A stretch of 64,000 nt of DNA from Hydractinia symbiolongicarpus (GCF_029227915.1 NC_079878.1:13888001-13952000); one strand, 5' to 3'; numbered from the stretch's first letter, positions 38,538 through 50,100 are shown. A program made the numbers and translations. The notes: a model not told the origin generated them from the sequence alone.

Positions 38538-40381
38538 GACTATTCAATATGTGAAACGGAATGTTTCCGTTCCGATGCAAAAAACGAAATAGCGACATTG
38601 ACTGCTGTTTTCTAGATGTTCATAGTGCAATTTTCGCGCAATTAAAATTGTCCATTTTTTCTATATATAAGGCTTCAAAGGTTTAGTTAGAGTTACTGTA
38701 ATTATAATCGAAGGAACTTTCGCGAATTTTTGGATGTTGGATGCCTTTTTCGCGAAGCTTTCTAAAATGGCCATCTGTGAAAGTTTATTTAGTATAAATC
38801 TTCTTAATTGTAGATTCGTGAAATTTTATCCAGGAAAAGTTATTAAAAACTCTGATTTGTAGCATTTCAGGCCGTATGTGATATACCAACATATTTTTTT
38901 AGCTTTGTGATAATTGCTGACAATGATGGACATTAAAACAGACGACGGAGGAAAGCTATACTCATGGTGATCAATTTTTGGCTGTGTCTTACTATTAGTA
39001 CTGTAAATATTTTTTTTAATTTCTGTTCAATGCTGAAAGATGAATTCTATTAGAAATATTTTTTTCTTATTTTCACAATTTATTTTAGTAGCTAGCAGGC
39101 TAAAATAAAAAAATTATTTTTAAAATTATTTTTTAATTAACTATGCCTGCATGTTTCGTGACTGTTCTCGCTAGGTGTATAAGTGGTATATTTGTCAGCG
39201 CCTTAAAAAGTTTGCTAAATTCAGACCAACCAGTAGAAGCTGCGTATTCTTACGTCGTCGAGTAGTAGTTGTTGTCTACTCATCGTACTCATAACAGTCA
39301 AGTAATAAACTCATAAAAAACTTTATTAGAAAGGATTTGACGCATGCCTTAAGTTATAAAATTACACATCACTTTCCCATCCCTGTGACTTTTTTATTCA
39401 TATTTCTTTGGCTAATTGGTAACGTTGTGGTAGAGCTTTACCTTAAATGCGGAAGGACATGGTTTCAAACCACAACCCAGTCATGCCAGAGAATATAAAA
39501 GTGTGAATACGGTTTATATTTTAAGTGTTTGTCTAATTGAGCAATGGCTTTGCTTGCATGATTTTTGTAGCTTCAAATGCACTAAGACTCCTTTGGCGAA
39601 GCTCTCATTAGGGATTGAAAAAGCTATCCCGGATACATAATTCTATTAGGAAGAAATTCCGCAAAAAGATTTCTGTTAGGCTACCAAGAATTTTTTTATT
39701 TCGTGGAAATTTAATTTTAATGATTGGGTTTATTTTACATCTAGCATCAAATTATAGAAGACCTCGTGATTGATTGTGTATTCATATTTTATTTCTTAGT
39801 AAGAATCATTTTCACTTAATGGAATGTTCTTCCGTGTGGAGCCGAATAATCAAAGATTCTGATTGGCTAGCGTAATAATCAAAGATTCTGATTACCTGGC
39901 GTAAATTTCCGCCACTAAAAAGTAAAAAGTAGCTAAAGTTTCTACCAACGTATCAAAATAGTTAAAATCATGCCGGCTCGAAATATTCCGCCTAGTGTAG
40001 ATAAGCCTTAAAACTATTTATTTTTACAGTTTGGACCAAAAATTATTTTAGGGGACTTACACCGTGACACCTTCTTCTAACAAAGCATACCCATTTCTCT
40101 TTTAACGCTCAGTCTCAAAAAGAGCTATTAGCTGGATTTTTCGAGTTATTGGTACTTCTTTTTCGCTTAAACTAAATAAAAATACTTCTTACTTATTTAG
40201 TCTTAGTTGTTAACACAGCATCGTCTATTCCGCACAAGGGCTTATACAACTATCTCTAACTTTACGCCTGAAATTATGATCTTTACATAAAGCAAACAAT
40301 AAGTTTTGAAGGGGTTTATGATGAACAGAAGACACAGTTAAATACTAGTATATACACGTAAGAAATTAATAGATTACACTT
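38538..40381. other. Intergenic stretch, no synthetase exons found
   Basis: I looked here for continuation of the MTHFD1-like gene and found no formyl-THF synthetase motif. The region includes a tRNA-like fragment ('taattggtaacgttgtggta' with a degenerate box B near 39465) and a 29-bp direct repeat ('aataatcaaagattctgatt' at 39845 and 39874). Confidence 0.5.
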
Positions 40382-41083
40382 TTAACGACCTAATCCTATA
40401 ACGTCCGTCATAGCTTTTCCATTTTCGATATATTTTTGTATGTTCTTTTTATTTTTAGACCATTCAGCGTCGTATTTAGTATAAGGAGGAGCCGTCCTTG
40501 TGTATATACCAATATATGTCTTAATAAATGTGATGTACCATTTCCAAAAAGCCTTGTGTTGAGAAATTCCAACTTCTCTTCCAGACCAAAACATTAAACG
40601 CATCCATATTCTAGAGTCGTCAAGTTTAAAACGTTGGCCTCTCTTTTCATCTTCCCGTTTGTCGCAGTTCCACGCGCGAGAGTGCGATACGTGTCTCATG
40701 CCCTCTCGTCCTGAATCTGTCCAAACATCCCCTTCCCCGCCCATCTTTTCGATGATCCAGTCGCCTAATCGTTGACCGTGCGCCGCTGCTCCGTCTGTAT
40801 CGAACATAAACTTCGACAACGTTTCGTCTTCAAACGCATGGGCGTAAAATCTAGTTGTCATTTGGCGTATTTTATCACCGCCCCCAACATCTTTTAAAAG
40901 ATCAGCTGTATACTTCGAATTTTGTAATTTTTCATGTGGTAAGGATTTTGACGGGAAAGATTTCACTTCTTGCTTACCAGGTAGTGTTTTATGAGTTGTT
41001 TTGTGAAATGGACAAGATGTAAACTTCTCGAACTCTATTTGCTTACTAACATTTTCAATTGGACATTCCAAATGATGCGTCAT
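40382..41083 (-). CDS. Truncated-hemoglobin-like protein, copy A (intronless)
   Basis: The 233-aa protein starts at the ATG at 41083; an upstream in-frame TTG is not conserved as a start. After a low-complexity N-terminal region (1-60) with two Cys-Pro pairs (C7-P8, C24-P25) comes a fold resembling the 2/2 'bacterial' globins: helix B region IRQMTTRFYAHAF with Tyr80 where B10 would be, helix E region AAHGQRLGDWIIEKMGG, a His-containing segment MRHVSHSRAW (H131 or H134 as candidate heme ligand), then two Trp-rich helices (154-195). Such proteins bind heme and O2 or NO, but the function here is inferred from pattern only. The copy differs from its divergent partner at nine residues. Its upstream region has a TATA box and heat-shock elements. 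A distant, unnamed family remains possible. Confidence 0.7.
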   Translation of the reverse strand: MTHHLECPIENVSKQIEFEKFTSCPFHKTTHKTLPGKQEVKSFPSKSLPHEKLQNSKYTADLLKDVGGGDKIRQMTTRFYAHAFEDETLSKFMFDTDGAAAHGQRLGDWIIEKMGGEGDVWTDSGREGMRHVSHSRAWNCDKREDEKRGQRFKLDDSRIWMRLMFWSGREVGISQHKAFWKWYITFIKTYIGIYTRTAPPYTKYDAEWSKNKKNIQKYIENGKAMTDVIGLGR

Positions 41084-41242
41084 GTTTAACAAAACTTTAA
41101 ACAACTCGTGAAACTATATTTCTTAGTGTTTTTATTGTGTATATATTATAAGAATATACTTTGCCAAGTAGTACTAAGATAATTTCAGTACTACAGTTTT
41201 TTGTTTTGAAAAATGAATTATTGATTTTAATTTTCTGTTCAC

Positions 41243-41249
41243 TTTTATA
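41243..41249 (-). promoter_or_regulatory. TATA box of globin-like copy A
   Basis: TATAAAA on the minus strand, about 160 bases upstream of the copy A start codon and 12 bases from the heat-shock-element cluster. The sequence after it (AGTGAACAGAAAATT) matches that after the plus-strand TATA box, so the promoter was duplicated with the gene. Confidence 0.65.
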
Positions 41250-41260
41250 CACATCTTGCG

Positions 41261-41327
41261 GAATTTTCTAGATCAATAGAACATTCTAGAACAACGAAAT
41301 GTTCTAGAACAACTGAATGTTCTAGAA
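41261..41327. promoter_or_regulatory. Heat-shock-element cluster, copy A side
   Basis: Canonical GAAnnTTCnnGAA arrays occur at 41279-41291 and 41315-41327, a near match (GAA, TTC, GAt) at 41261-41273, and a pair TTCnnGAA at 41302-41309 with another GAA at 41296. This matches the binding pattern of heat-shock factor trimers. The cluster lies immediately upstream of the minus-strand TATA box. Confidence 0.7.
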
Positions 41328-41567
41328 CTATACAGTTCTTAAAATTTTGTACGCACTCCTATGCAGAGCTTTTGGCTGAAAAATTTTCCTTACAGTCTAT
41401 GGCTATCGTTAGACAAAACAATTTGAAGGAGAACAATCATAATTTAGCAAGGGGCTGCTATGATAACTAACAAGAACGTTTTATTTAATTTAATAAGATC
41501 TCCATCGTAGTGACCCTGGACAAAAACATAATAATACAAGCTAGCATGAGTTAGGAGATTTTATTTG

Positions 41568-41598
41568 TTCCAGAATTGTTTGTTATTCTAGAAAGTTC
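41568..41598. promoter_or_regulatory. Heat-shock element, copy B side
   Basis: A perfect three-unit TTCnnGAAnnTTC lies at 41586-41598, preceded by a TTCnnGAA pair at 41568-41575. It ends 11 bases before the plus-strand TATAAAA, mirroring the spacing on the copy A side. Confidence 0.7.
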
Positions 41599-41609
41599 TA
41601 TGCAAGGTA

Positions 41610-41616
41610 TATAAAA
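41610..41616 (+). promoter_or_regulatory. TATA box of globin-like copy B
   Basis: TATAAAA inside 'ggtatataaaagtaaacag'. It lies about 450 bases upstream of the copy B start codon, with a 5' leader that may contain an intron (GTAGGT at 41778 to AG at 42047). Confidence 0.65.
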
Positions 41617-42063
41617 GTAAACAGAAAATTAGAATCTATAATTCACTCAACATTTTTTCAGAAGAAAAAGTTTTAGTACTGAAATTATCTTAGTACTTGG
41701 CAAAGTATATTTTTAAATATACGCAATAAAAAAAGTATTGTTTCTCGAGTTTTTCAAAGTTTTGCCGAAACACAAAGGTAGGTTGATTTTTTGGATCATA
41801 AAAAAGAGAAAAATTCTCTACCTAAATAATATGTTTGTAACGATTAAAAAATGATGAAAAAAAAAATGATGCTGTTCGCTTTTTTCTTTGGTATTTTATC
41901 TTCTAAGCAATAAATTTAGACGTACAGCCCCTTTCCCGCATTTTTCAGAACTAAATGTGTAACGTAGCTATATAAATCTTAAAGTGCAGCAGCCTCCTTC
42001 ATCCATTGTTTTTGTTTTTTACATAAACTTACAACTTATGTGCTTAGCTAGGTTTTGTTAAAC

Positions 42064-42765
42064 ATGACGCATCATTTGGAATGTCCAATTGAAAATGTTG
42101 GTAAGCAAATAGAGTTCGAGAAGTTTACATCTTGTCCATTTCACAAAACAACTCATAAAACACTACCTGGTAAGCAAGAAGTAAAATCTTTCCCTACACA
42201 ATCCTTACCACATGAAAAATTACAAAATTCGAAGTTTACAGCTGATCTTTTAAAAGATGTTGGGGGCGGTGATAAAATACGCCAAATGACAACTAGATTT
42301 TACGCCCATGCGTTTGAAGACGAAACGTTGTCGAAGTTTATGTTCGATACAGACGGAGTAGCGGCGCACGGTCAACGATTAGGCGACTGGATCATCGAAA
42401 AGATGGGCGGGGAAGAGGATGTTTGGACAGATTCAGGACGAGAGGGCATGAGACACGTGTCGCACTCTCGCGCGTGGAACTGCGACAAACGGGAAGATGA
42501 AAAGAGAAGCCAACGTTTTAAACTTGACGACTCTAGAATATGGATGCGTTTAATGTTTTGGTCTGGAAGAGAAGTTGGACTTTCTCAACACGAAGCCTTT
42601 TGGAAATGGTACATCACATTCATAAAGACATATATTGGTATATACACAAGGACGGCTCCTCCTTATACTAAATACGACGCTGAATGGTCTAAAAATAAAA
42701 AGAACATACAAAAATATATCGAAAATGGAAAAGCTATGACGGACGTTATAGGATTAGGTCGTTAA
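42064..42765 (+). CDS. Truncated-hemoglobin-like protein, copy B (intronless)
   Basis: This 233-aa partner of the gene at 40382-41083 has the same length and start (MTHHLECPI). By my reading it differs at S13G, S45T, K46Q, Y58F, A99V, G118E, G149S, I173L and K177E, all outside the putative heme-contact residues Y80, H131 and H134. The start is the ATG at 42064; an in-frame TTG nine bases earlier is unlikely. The coding sequence is unbroken. Similarity to copy A extends upstream through the leader to the TATA box but stops at the stop codon, so the duplication unit was promoter plus coding region. Relative to copy A the leader carries about 290 extra bases bounded by GTTTTG repeats. Heme and O2/NO binding is inferred from the fold pattern only. 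Confidence 0.7.
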   Translation: MTHHLECPIENVGKQIEFEKFTSCPFHKTTHKTLPGKQEVKSFPTQSLPHEKLQNSKFTADLLKDVGGGDKIRQMTTRFYAHAFEDETLSKFMFDTDGVAAHGQRLGDWIIEKMGGEEDVWTDSGREGMRHVSHSRAWNCDKREDEKRSQRFKLDDSRIWMRLMFWSGREVGLSQHEAFWKWYITFIKTYIGIYTRTAPPYTKYDAEWSKNKKNIQKYIENGKAMTDVIGLGR

Positions 42766-43967
42766 GACTATAAATTGTGATGTCAAAAATCATCGCCCTT
42801 ATTATTTGGTGGTAAATATAGATTGTATGGTGGTGTTCAAAGTGTGCTCAGTTACTGAGATTAAATTGAGACTGAGATTTAGTCATAGTCACAAGAGTCT
42901 CTCTTTCTTATGACTATGATTTAATTCGTCAGAAGAACTACTAAAGTATACACATAAGCCTTTTTTTATAACTAATCGGTTTTTATTACGTATTTTTTAG
43001 AAGCAACTAGGTTTTAAGCAACTGTACTCAAATCTGCAGGATTGTTAAGCAACTTTAGTATAAACGATAAGCAACAAATTATGTTTTGAGCCGAAATTTT
43101 AAAAGTATAATCGAAGAAGAAAGAGCCCTAAATGCTCAGATATATTATTAAAAGTGATTATTAATAATATCTCTATGGATAATTGTATATTCATGGAACA
43201 GTTTTTTCCCTGCTTTTAAACAGACTAAGTTATGCCTGTGTGGGTATTATGTAAAAATTTTAAATAAGAGTGAATTCGGGCAATTTTAGCAGATCGAGTA
43301 ACTGTTTAGACACTTTTCTATCACTATAGAGGAATTTGTATAGCAACTGTGGTAATAGAACAAAAGTTATGATGCTTATATCAAAATACGTCACAATGAC
43401 GTTTCTGAGTTGATTAAATATCCTATTACGGGTGATTTGGAAAGGAACGAATAAAAAGGAAAAGCGAAATATGTTTAGTATGTTCAAAATGTAGCTTCTG
43501 TTAAAGAACATTGGGTTATTTTTTATTATAGCCATTATTATAACTTATTACGAATATTACTAACACAGGGAATATGAATCCTTTATTTCTGAAAGAAAAG
43601 GAAAGCCATCAAGGAAGAACATAATTTTGAATTTAATGTACAGTTATATATTTTTGTATAAAATTATGTTTTATCTAGGAATATTATATACTTCTACTTT
43701 TAATAAAAGCTGAGATACAAACTACTTGTTTTAATTGAATTTTTATCTGCTAATATTTTTTTTTAATAAGGAAAGATCAGAGGTTATATATAATCACAAT
43801 GTGGATAAAATTTAAAATCTTTAAACATCTATATTGAAATAAGTAAATATGAACCTACTATATCATATATATTACAGTTAGAATCATTTTTAATTTGTTA
43901 CATGGACAGACATGGATTTTGTCAGTCTGTTGACACTATTGACAGTCTTAATCTGGAACATGACAAC
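42766..43967. other. Intergenic stretch without recognisable gene
   Basis: No exon is visible. A TTTATT (AATAAA on the minus strand) at 43582-43587 could serve the claudin-like gene. Confidence 0.5.
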
Positions 43968-45283
43968 TCATCTATAGTAATCTGCTTGATAGGTCGGGTT
44001 AGTGTTCCCAACATAATGCACAGTTTGTTTACTACCACTTTCAGTAGGTACGACAAACATAAGTATGCAAGAAATGACTGCTGCAAGTAGTTGTGCTGCA
44101 GCACCGATCCATGCTAGTAAAACTGACCAGCCATGATCATTTGTGCTCCATTCACTTTCAAATTCAAATTCTGCATAGCCGAGTCCAGCAAAAGCTATCA
44201 GCGCTAGAAAGGAAAAAGGAAACATGATGAAAATTGTTGTCTTCCCACAACAGATGTATTAATAAAAAGTTTTAGACTTAGTATAACTAAATGAGTGAGC
44301 ACAGCCTTTTTTAATTCACGGTGGCAATCGGAAATTACCGAGGCAAATACCGATGTGGTTTTCATTTGTAACTTGAACTTCCAAATATTTTACTCTCTTT
44401 CTACTTTCTACTTTCTACTTTTTTATGTTAACAGTCTAACCAAATGCTATTTATGTACTTCGTCATTCTCCATGACCTCATTTCCATTTTATTGGGGGTA
44501 TTTATTCTATATTTATTTACTTTCAAGGCATTTTATAATGTAGTAGTGGCAAGCAAAAGTCTACCTCCAATTAATGAAACGGAAAATGATACCAATGCTG
44601 AACACTTCCATGATCCTTCACGTTTTCTGTAACATATCATTAGAAGAGTTGTTAGAAATGCTAAGAAGCAAAATACTGCAGCCGTTATCAGAATTATGAG
44701 AATGGTGTCTTTTTCTAGAAAAAGATAAAAATAGTTAGATATAGAATTTGAAAGATTAATAGAAAAATGATTTTGAGCACTTTCTTTTTGCGAAAGCGGT
44801 ATTTTGATGAATTAAATCGCAAATATTTCTAATGTACTGTGAAGTAAATGAAAAATGTCAAATTTTGCTGACGATAAAAAATAATAACAATTTTTACGAT
44901 CGATTTTCTTTGGCAGTAGTGTTCCTAATAGAAAAAAAGTTAACAACAAAACCTTAGTTCTGCAATGGAAATTTGACTTTAGCGTTTAAGTTTGTAAAAC
45001 AACTTTTTAAAAGTTAAATTCGAATTCATCGCAGACAAGATGCCAAATATGCACCTGCGTTTTGCTTTCCATCAAAGTCAAAAAGATCTTTTCTAGTTGT
45101 GCAGACTGTTTCTGCATTCAGCAATCGTTCACAAACTTTCCATAATCCCATTTCCTTTTTATACGTAGCTGTGTCAAATATCCACCACGCGTGACCATAG
45201 CAACCAATGATAAGTCCAGTTAATCCGAGAATATAGCAAAATAGACAAATGGCTAACAATGTGATCGCTGCAGTTGCACCCAT
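43968..45283 (-). CDS. Claudin/PMP22-like tetraspan membrane protein (3 exons)
   Basis: Exons in transcript order are 45283-45055, 44714-44565 and 44203-43968, joined GT-AG in agreeing phases to give 204 aa, a typical claudin size. Four membrane segments are visible: about 7-28, 80-104, 116-136 and 152-178. The first extracellular loop carries the family signature W-GLW-C-C (W33/W34, G46-L47-W48, C51, C61). The C-terminal tail (179-204) ends ADYYR, not the YV-type PDZ ligand of many vertebrate claudins. Family members form or modify cell-cell junctions, or act as PMP22/stargazin-like partners of other membrane proteins; which applies here is unknown. The exon 1 donor (GCAG|GTGCAT) is the weakest junction; without it the frame stops 30 bases later. 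Confidence 0.85.
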
Positions 45284-46690
45284 TTCTATTTATAGCAATC
45301 CTAAATCAAAAAAAATCAAAATAAATCAAAATAATTTTAATCATATAAAAATAACAACGCCATCTGGCCGTCCAAAACGGTTGTATATCCGACATCCGAA
45401 AGTGTATTCCCTATAGACAGTTAGTAAAATATCTAATAACTGATGTCTGTATAACACCAAAGTACGGTGAAGAACACCTTCAAAATTAGGATATTGATAC
45501 TTTCTTGTCCACTTCCATAACCTGGCCGTTGCAATGGCGGATATTTGAAAGCAAGTCATTAATAGAAAAAGTTGTAGACGAAATTCTTCAATCGTAGACA
45601 CAATATAATATAACAACAAAATTGCCGATACTGAACCGTTTTCCTCCCTTCTCCTGCTTGCCAATGTTGGTTTTATGCGGTGCAAATTATTTCTACCAAA
45701 CTGACATACTTCTAACATCCCGAAACAACACTGACGTGGGAGAAAACGTTTGGCTGCGATTCAAAAAAAGGACGACAAAAATTTCATGCAAATAAACAAT
45801 ATAAAGAAAGGAAACCAATCAAACGAAGAAAATTTTCACCACCAATTACATATCACCTCATCAAAAAGAAAATCAATGAAATGTGTAATTCACTAACATG
45901 TAGAATCACAACAGAAAATATGTACGTGTTCTCGTTACCGCCAATTTGTTTATGAAAACCATTCTAAAACATTATCTTTACTATGTTGAAAAAAATTAAT
46001 CAAGGTATGGACACGTTAGCGATGCCATTTGTTTAAAAATTAAAAAGCGAATGGCAAGGAGAGTCAGCCTTCTTCTTCATTTTCTTTTTTCTTCATTTTC
46101 ATGCAATTCTGTTGCTACAGTATTTTTCTTCTGAAAATTTTACATTGTAAGGTAAGCTTACATAAGAATAACAACTAGAAATATCATTGTGAATTGATTT
46201 CAACATCCCTTCTGTCGAAAGTTATTTCCCAAATGATTTCCGAATAGAGAATTTGACCACGTGCTTATAAGAAACTTGTAGTTTTAATTCAAAATACTAT
46301 ACATTGAAGCAAATCAACATAAACCGAATATCTTGCAAATTAATATTAATGAACTACGACCACGAAAACCTCCACACTTTCATGTTTGCATGGAAATAAA
46401 AACTTTTGAATTTTCATCATGTTTTTTTACTTTTTGGCAGATTTAATCAAATTTCATAAATAATTTAGTCCGACAAATTAAAAAGAACCCTTATCCTTAC
46501 GTAGTACACTGTTAATAAGATGTTTTCGGAGTGGGAGTGTCTACACATTTATTGCGATGAATTATGACGATGGAAGTATTAGGCGGAGGGGTGCGAAATC
46601 CGTTAAATTGTCAGCAAAAATTTAATGAGATATTCGCAGAATTTTGACTAAGACTCAATGTTGCTTAGTTTTCTGTATTTTCTGGGTTTA
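45284..46690. other. Upstream flank of the claudin-like gene; one unassigned open frame
   Basis: A 125-codon minus-strand open frame (45718-45341) begins with ATG and encodes a mixed hydrophobic and basic protein I do not recognise. It has no visible signal peptide, domain or splice structure and could be promoter or 5'-UTR sequence. The rest shows no gene. Confidence 0.3.
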
Positions 46691-46698
46691 ATTTTTAG

Positions 46699-47152
46699 AT
46701 AGCTGTTGGTTAGTTTTTGGCTAGTTTTTGGTTAGTTGTTAGTTGGTTGTTGGTTAATCGTTAGTTAATCGTTGGTTAGTCGTTGGTTAGTTGTTGGTTA
46801 GTTGTTGGTTAGTTATTGGTTAGTTGTTGGTTAGTTGTTGGCTAGTTGTTGGTTAATTGTTAGTTAGTCGTTGGTTAGTCGTTGGTTAGTCGTTGGTTAT
46901 TTGTTGGTTAGTCGTTGGTTAGTTGCTGGTTAGTTGTTGGTTAGTTGTTGGTTAGTTGTGGTTAGTTGTTGGTTAGTTGGTGGTTAGTTGGTGGTTAGTT
47001 GGTGGCTAGTTGGTGGTTGGTCGTTGGTTAGTCGTTGGTTAACTGTTGGTTAGTTGTTGGTTAGTTGTTGGTTAGTCTTTGGTTAGTCGTTGGTTAGTTG
47101 TTGGTTAATTGTTGGTTAGTCGTTGGTTAGTTGTTGGTTAGTTGTTGGTAAG
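46699..47152. repeat. Minisatellite, 11-bp unit (GTTAGTTGTTG)
   Basis: About forty head-to-tail copies of an 11-base unit, with variants such as GTTAGTCGTTG, GTTAATTGTTG and GTTAGTTGGTG. The G/T-only strand bias is strong. The unit is not a known telomeric repeat. Confidence 0.95.
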
Positions 47153-50100
47153 GCTAAATTCGTGTGTTGGTTTGCCACTGTTTTAAAAACGAGTTTATCG
47201 TATTGTGAACACCATTAGAACTTATAGAAAAAACGTTTAATTCTATCACGAATCTATGTTTGATATTCTGTAGAAAAAGATAAAAGCCAAAAAATTAAAT
47301 ATTGTTGAAATGAAAGATAAAATATCTAGATTCTAGATAATCCATATAATACCGTATAATGTTTCTTTCTTTTTTAGCAACGAGTTTAATAAACCAAGCC
47401 TGACGCCGTAATTTATATTACTTCCTCAAACTGGCTGTTCTATATCTGACACGCCAAACAATGGGTCATAGAAAACAATTCTTGTAAAACATTTGTCTAT
47501 TTTATGCAAGAAAATTTGATACAAGTTTAAAATATTAAATTTTGTGCGTTCGATTTACTATACCTTAACATCCCGGAGCAGGCTTTTGAAACACCATAAG
47601 CACATTTGAGAAGCCACTATGTAGCGGACACTTTTTGATGTCCTGATGGTATACCCTGTAGAGGTTGAAATTTGTTGTTGTTGTCGTTGTTGTAGTTGAT
47701 TTGTCAAAAACTCTCGGTGAAAGATAAAGATGGGTGGAGAGGTCAAAGTGAAATACAATTCTAAATCGATTGTAAAAATTTAAAATAAACTTAATTGACC
47801 GGTACGTTTTTGCAGGGAATTTGTTTCTGCAGTTAGGGGATGTTGACGATGCATGGCAGGAGACACCAATATGAATTAGCATTTCTATAAGTACTTATTA
47901 CTCAGTGTAGCAGACATTCTGAGTATGCAGCATTGTCATCATCAGCTTAACTATTCTGTCATATCAAGGTAATATCTTGTAATCACCAAGTTACCAGAAA
48001 TTAGAATATGCGAAAGTAAACCAAAATAACAAAATGGGAAAGGATAGAACAGTACATCTATGGTCTTTTTAACATCAATTACGTCAAATGTCACAAGTCA
48101 GAATTATCTCATTCTTATGAGAAAGGTGCAAAACAGCGAAAATATTAAAAAAATAACTGTGAAACTGGAAGTATTTTTGTTACTGTAAAAGTTAAAAAGC
48201 GGAAATATAATGGTAGAAATATGCGCTAATAGATCTGGTGTTGAAATAGGATGTTCTGGGAGATGCTTCCTGAAACACTACTTTACTGATAAAATTAATT
48301 TCCACAGTGTAGACGCTCCTAATAAAGGGATACGAAGTTGGCCTAAGGGTGTCTAATTAAGTATTTGAAAAGTTAAATTAGCTCTCAATTCGAACAAACT
48401 TCGTATCTGCCTGTTCGAATTTGAGGATGAGTGTTGCATACGTTCAAACTGTGTATGAATAAACACAAAGTGATCACAAAAAATTTAAACTCAGTATTTT
48501 ATTGTATTTATTTATTGACGTTTTAGATAAATAATAGTGGCCGTTTTTATTGTATCAAGCATATACATGAAATCTATTAGAAAAAGAAACGAATATTTAC
48601 GATTTGTTGCAAGTAATTCGAACAGCTGCTTATCAAGGTAAAAACCTACTCGGGTGCAAATATTCAAAAGATATCTTTTTGCCCTTCTTAGGTGTATTAT
48701 CTGCGAATCCAGATATTCTGTATAATGCATGCCCAGTAAAAGAAAGTAAAAACATGTTAAAGTTAAACAAAATAAAAATACATACAACTACCATAGATAG
48801 AACAACCTGCCGGATAGATAGAACGACCTGCCGATGTGTAACTGTAGGGTAAAGGTCTAGTACTTATCCTGCGTAAATCAAGTGAGACATATAGTAGTGA
48901 TAAAAATGAAAAAACATAGTGGCATGCTAACATTTAGTGATAACATAAGACTGTAGAGGTAATGAAACCAACCATACAATGTAACATCTGTATAACTCTT
49001 TATGAAGATTGGATACACACCGATAGAAACTTGTACATAGAAACCTTATAACCAGATATTCAAACTTTTTTCTTCTCTAGTGTATGCAAATGTTGTTAAT
49101 AAACACGAAAACATATAAGTATACCATTAATAACAAACCACTGTGATACCGCATTCCGTTTCTCAAATCGGAAATTGCATTCAAAAATAAAACATTTTAA
49201 ATTTTTAATAACTGTTGCTAATTACAAGATGATGAGTTATTTTAAACGTCGTGAGTCAGCGCTGTACGAATATCAGGTGTATTTAGCATAACAGAATATG
49301 AAATGAAGTGAATATGAAGTGAACCACCTTCTTCTGATGAAATCTACATCATTGTTGTGCTTTGATAAAAGAAATGATATGACTTTTTTTGTGACGTCTA
49401 TAACTTTAACTATCCAAATAATGTAAACTATACTTCTGTAAACTATATTGTCATTTAAAAAACAACTTTACGTTGTAACATAATTTATGCCACAAAAATA
49501 TTCTTATCGTCGTATTTTCAGCTTTACTCTTTATTAAAAAGTTTACACCAGTTTTGTTTTATTTATCACGTTTATATCTTATTTGCTCACATACATTCTT
49601 CGTTTTGTTTTATTTATTTATCCACCAGAAGCTAATCTCTGCGGTTTAAGCTTTGGAGGAAACTATTTCAAAATGTCTTCATTGATGATTGTGTTTAACT
49701 CGTTGACATGTTTCATCAAACTATTTGAATAATTTAATACCTAACACAAAATCACAAACGCAACTCTACAACAGTCCTCTTTTTATTAAATTTGAATGTG
49801 TTTAGTAAAGAAAATTTTCAGTCAGGCTATACACTATCTGTTTTTTTGTGAAAGCTTAAAAACACTTTGAACAATATAGGTAAAAGGAAGTTGAAACCAC
49901 CACAAAAATGTATTGGCTCTTTTGAACGTATTTTTCTGGGTAAAGTTTAATGAATACAGATTTTATTTACAAATTAAAAGCGGTGTATTTTTGTACCACT
50001 GCTAAAGTCTTACATCCTCCGGTTTCCTTGTTTAATCTAATTTGTCAGCTGTCATTATTCGGCTATCTACCACAAATTTTATGTTCATTGTCTCACATAC

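Noticed and set aside
41084-41104. Seven-residue N-terminal extension of globin-like copy A from an in-frame TTG
   Set aside because: TTG starts are not expected in animals, and the extension is not shared beyond three codons with copy B. The shared ATG at 41083 and 42064 gives equal 233-aa products.
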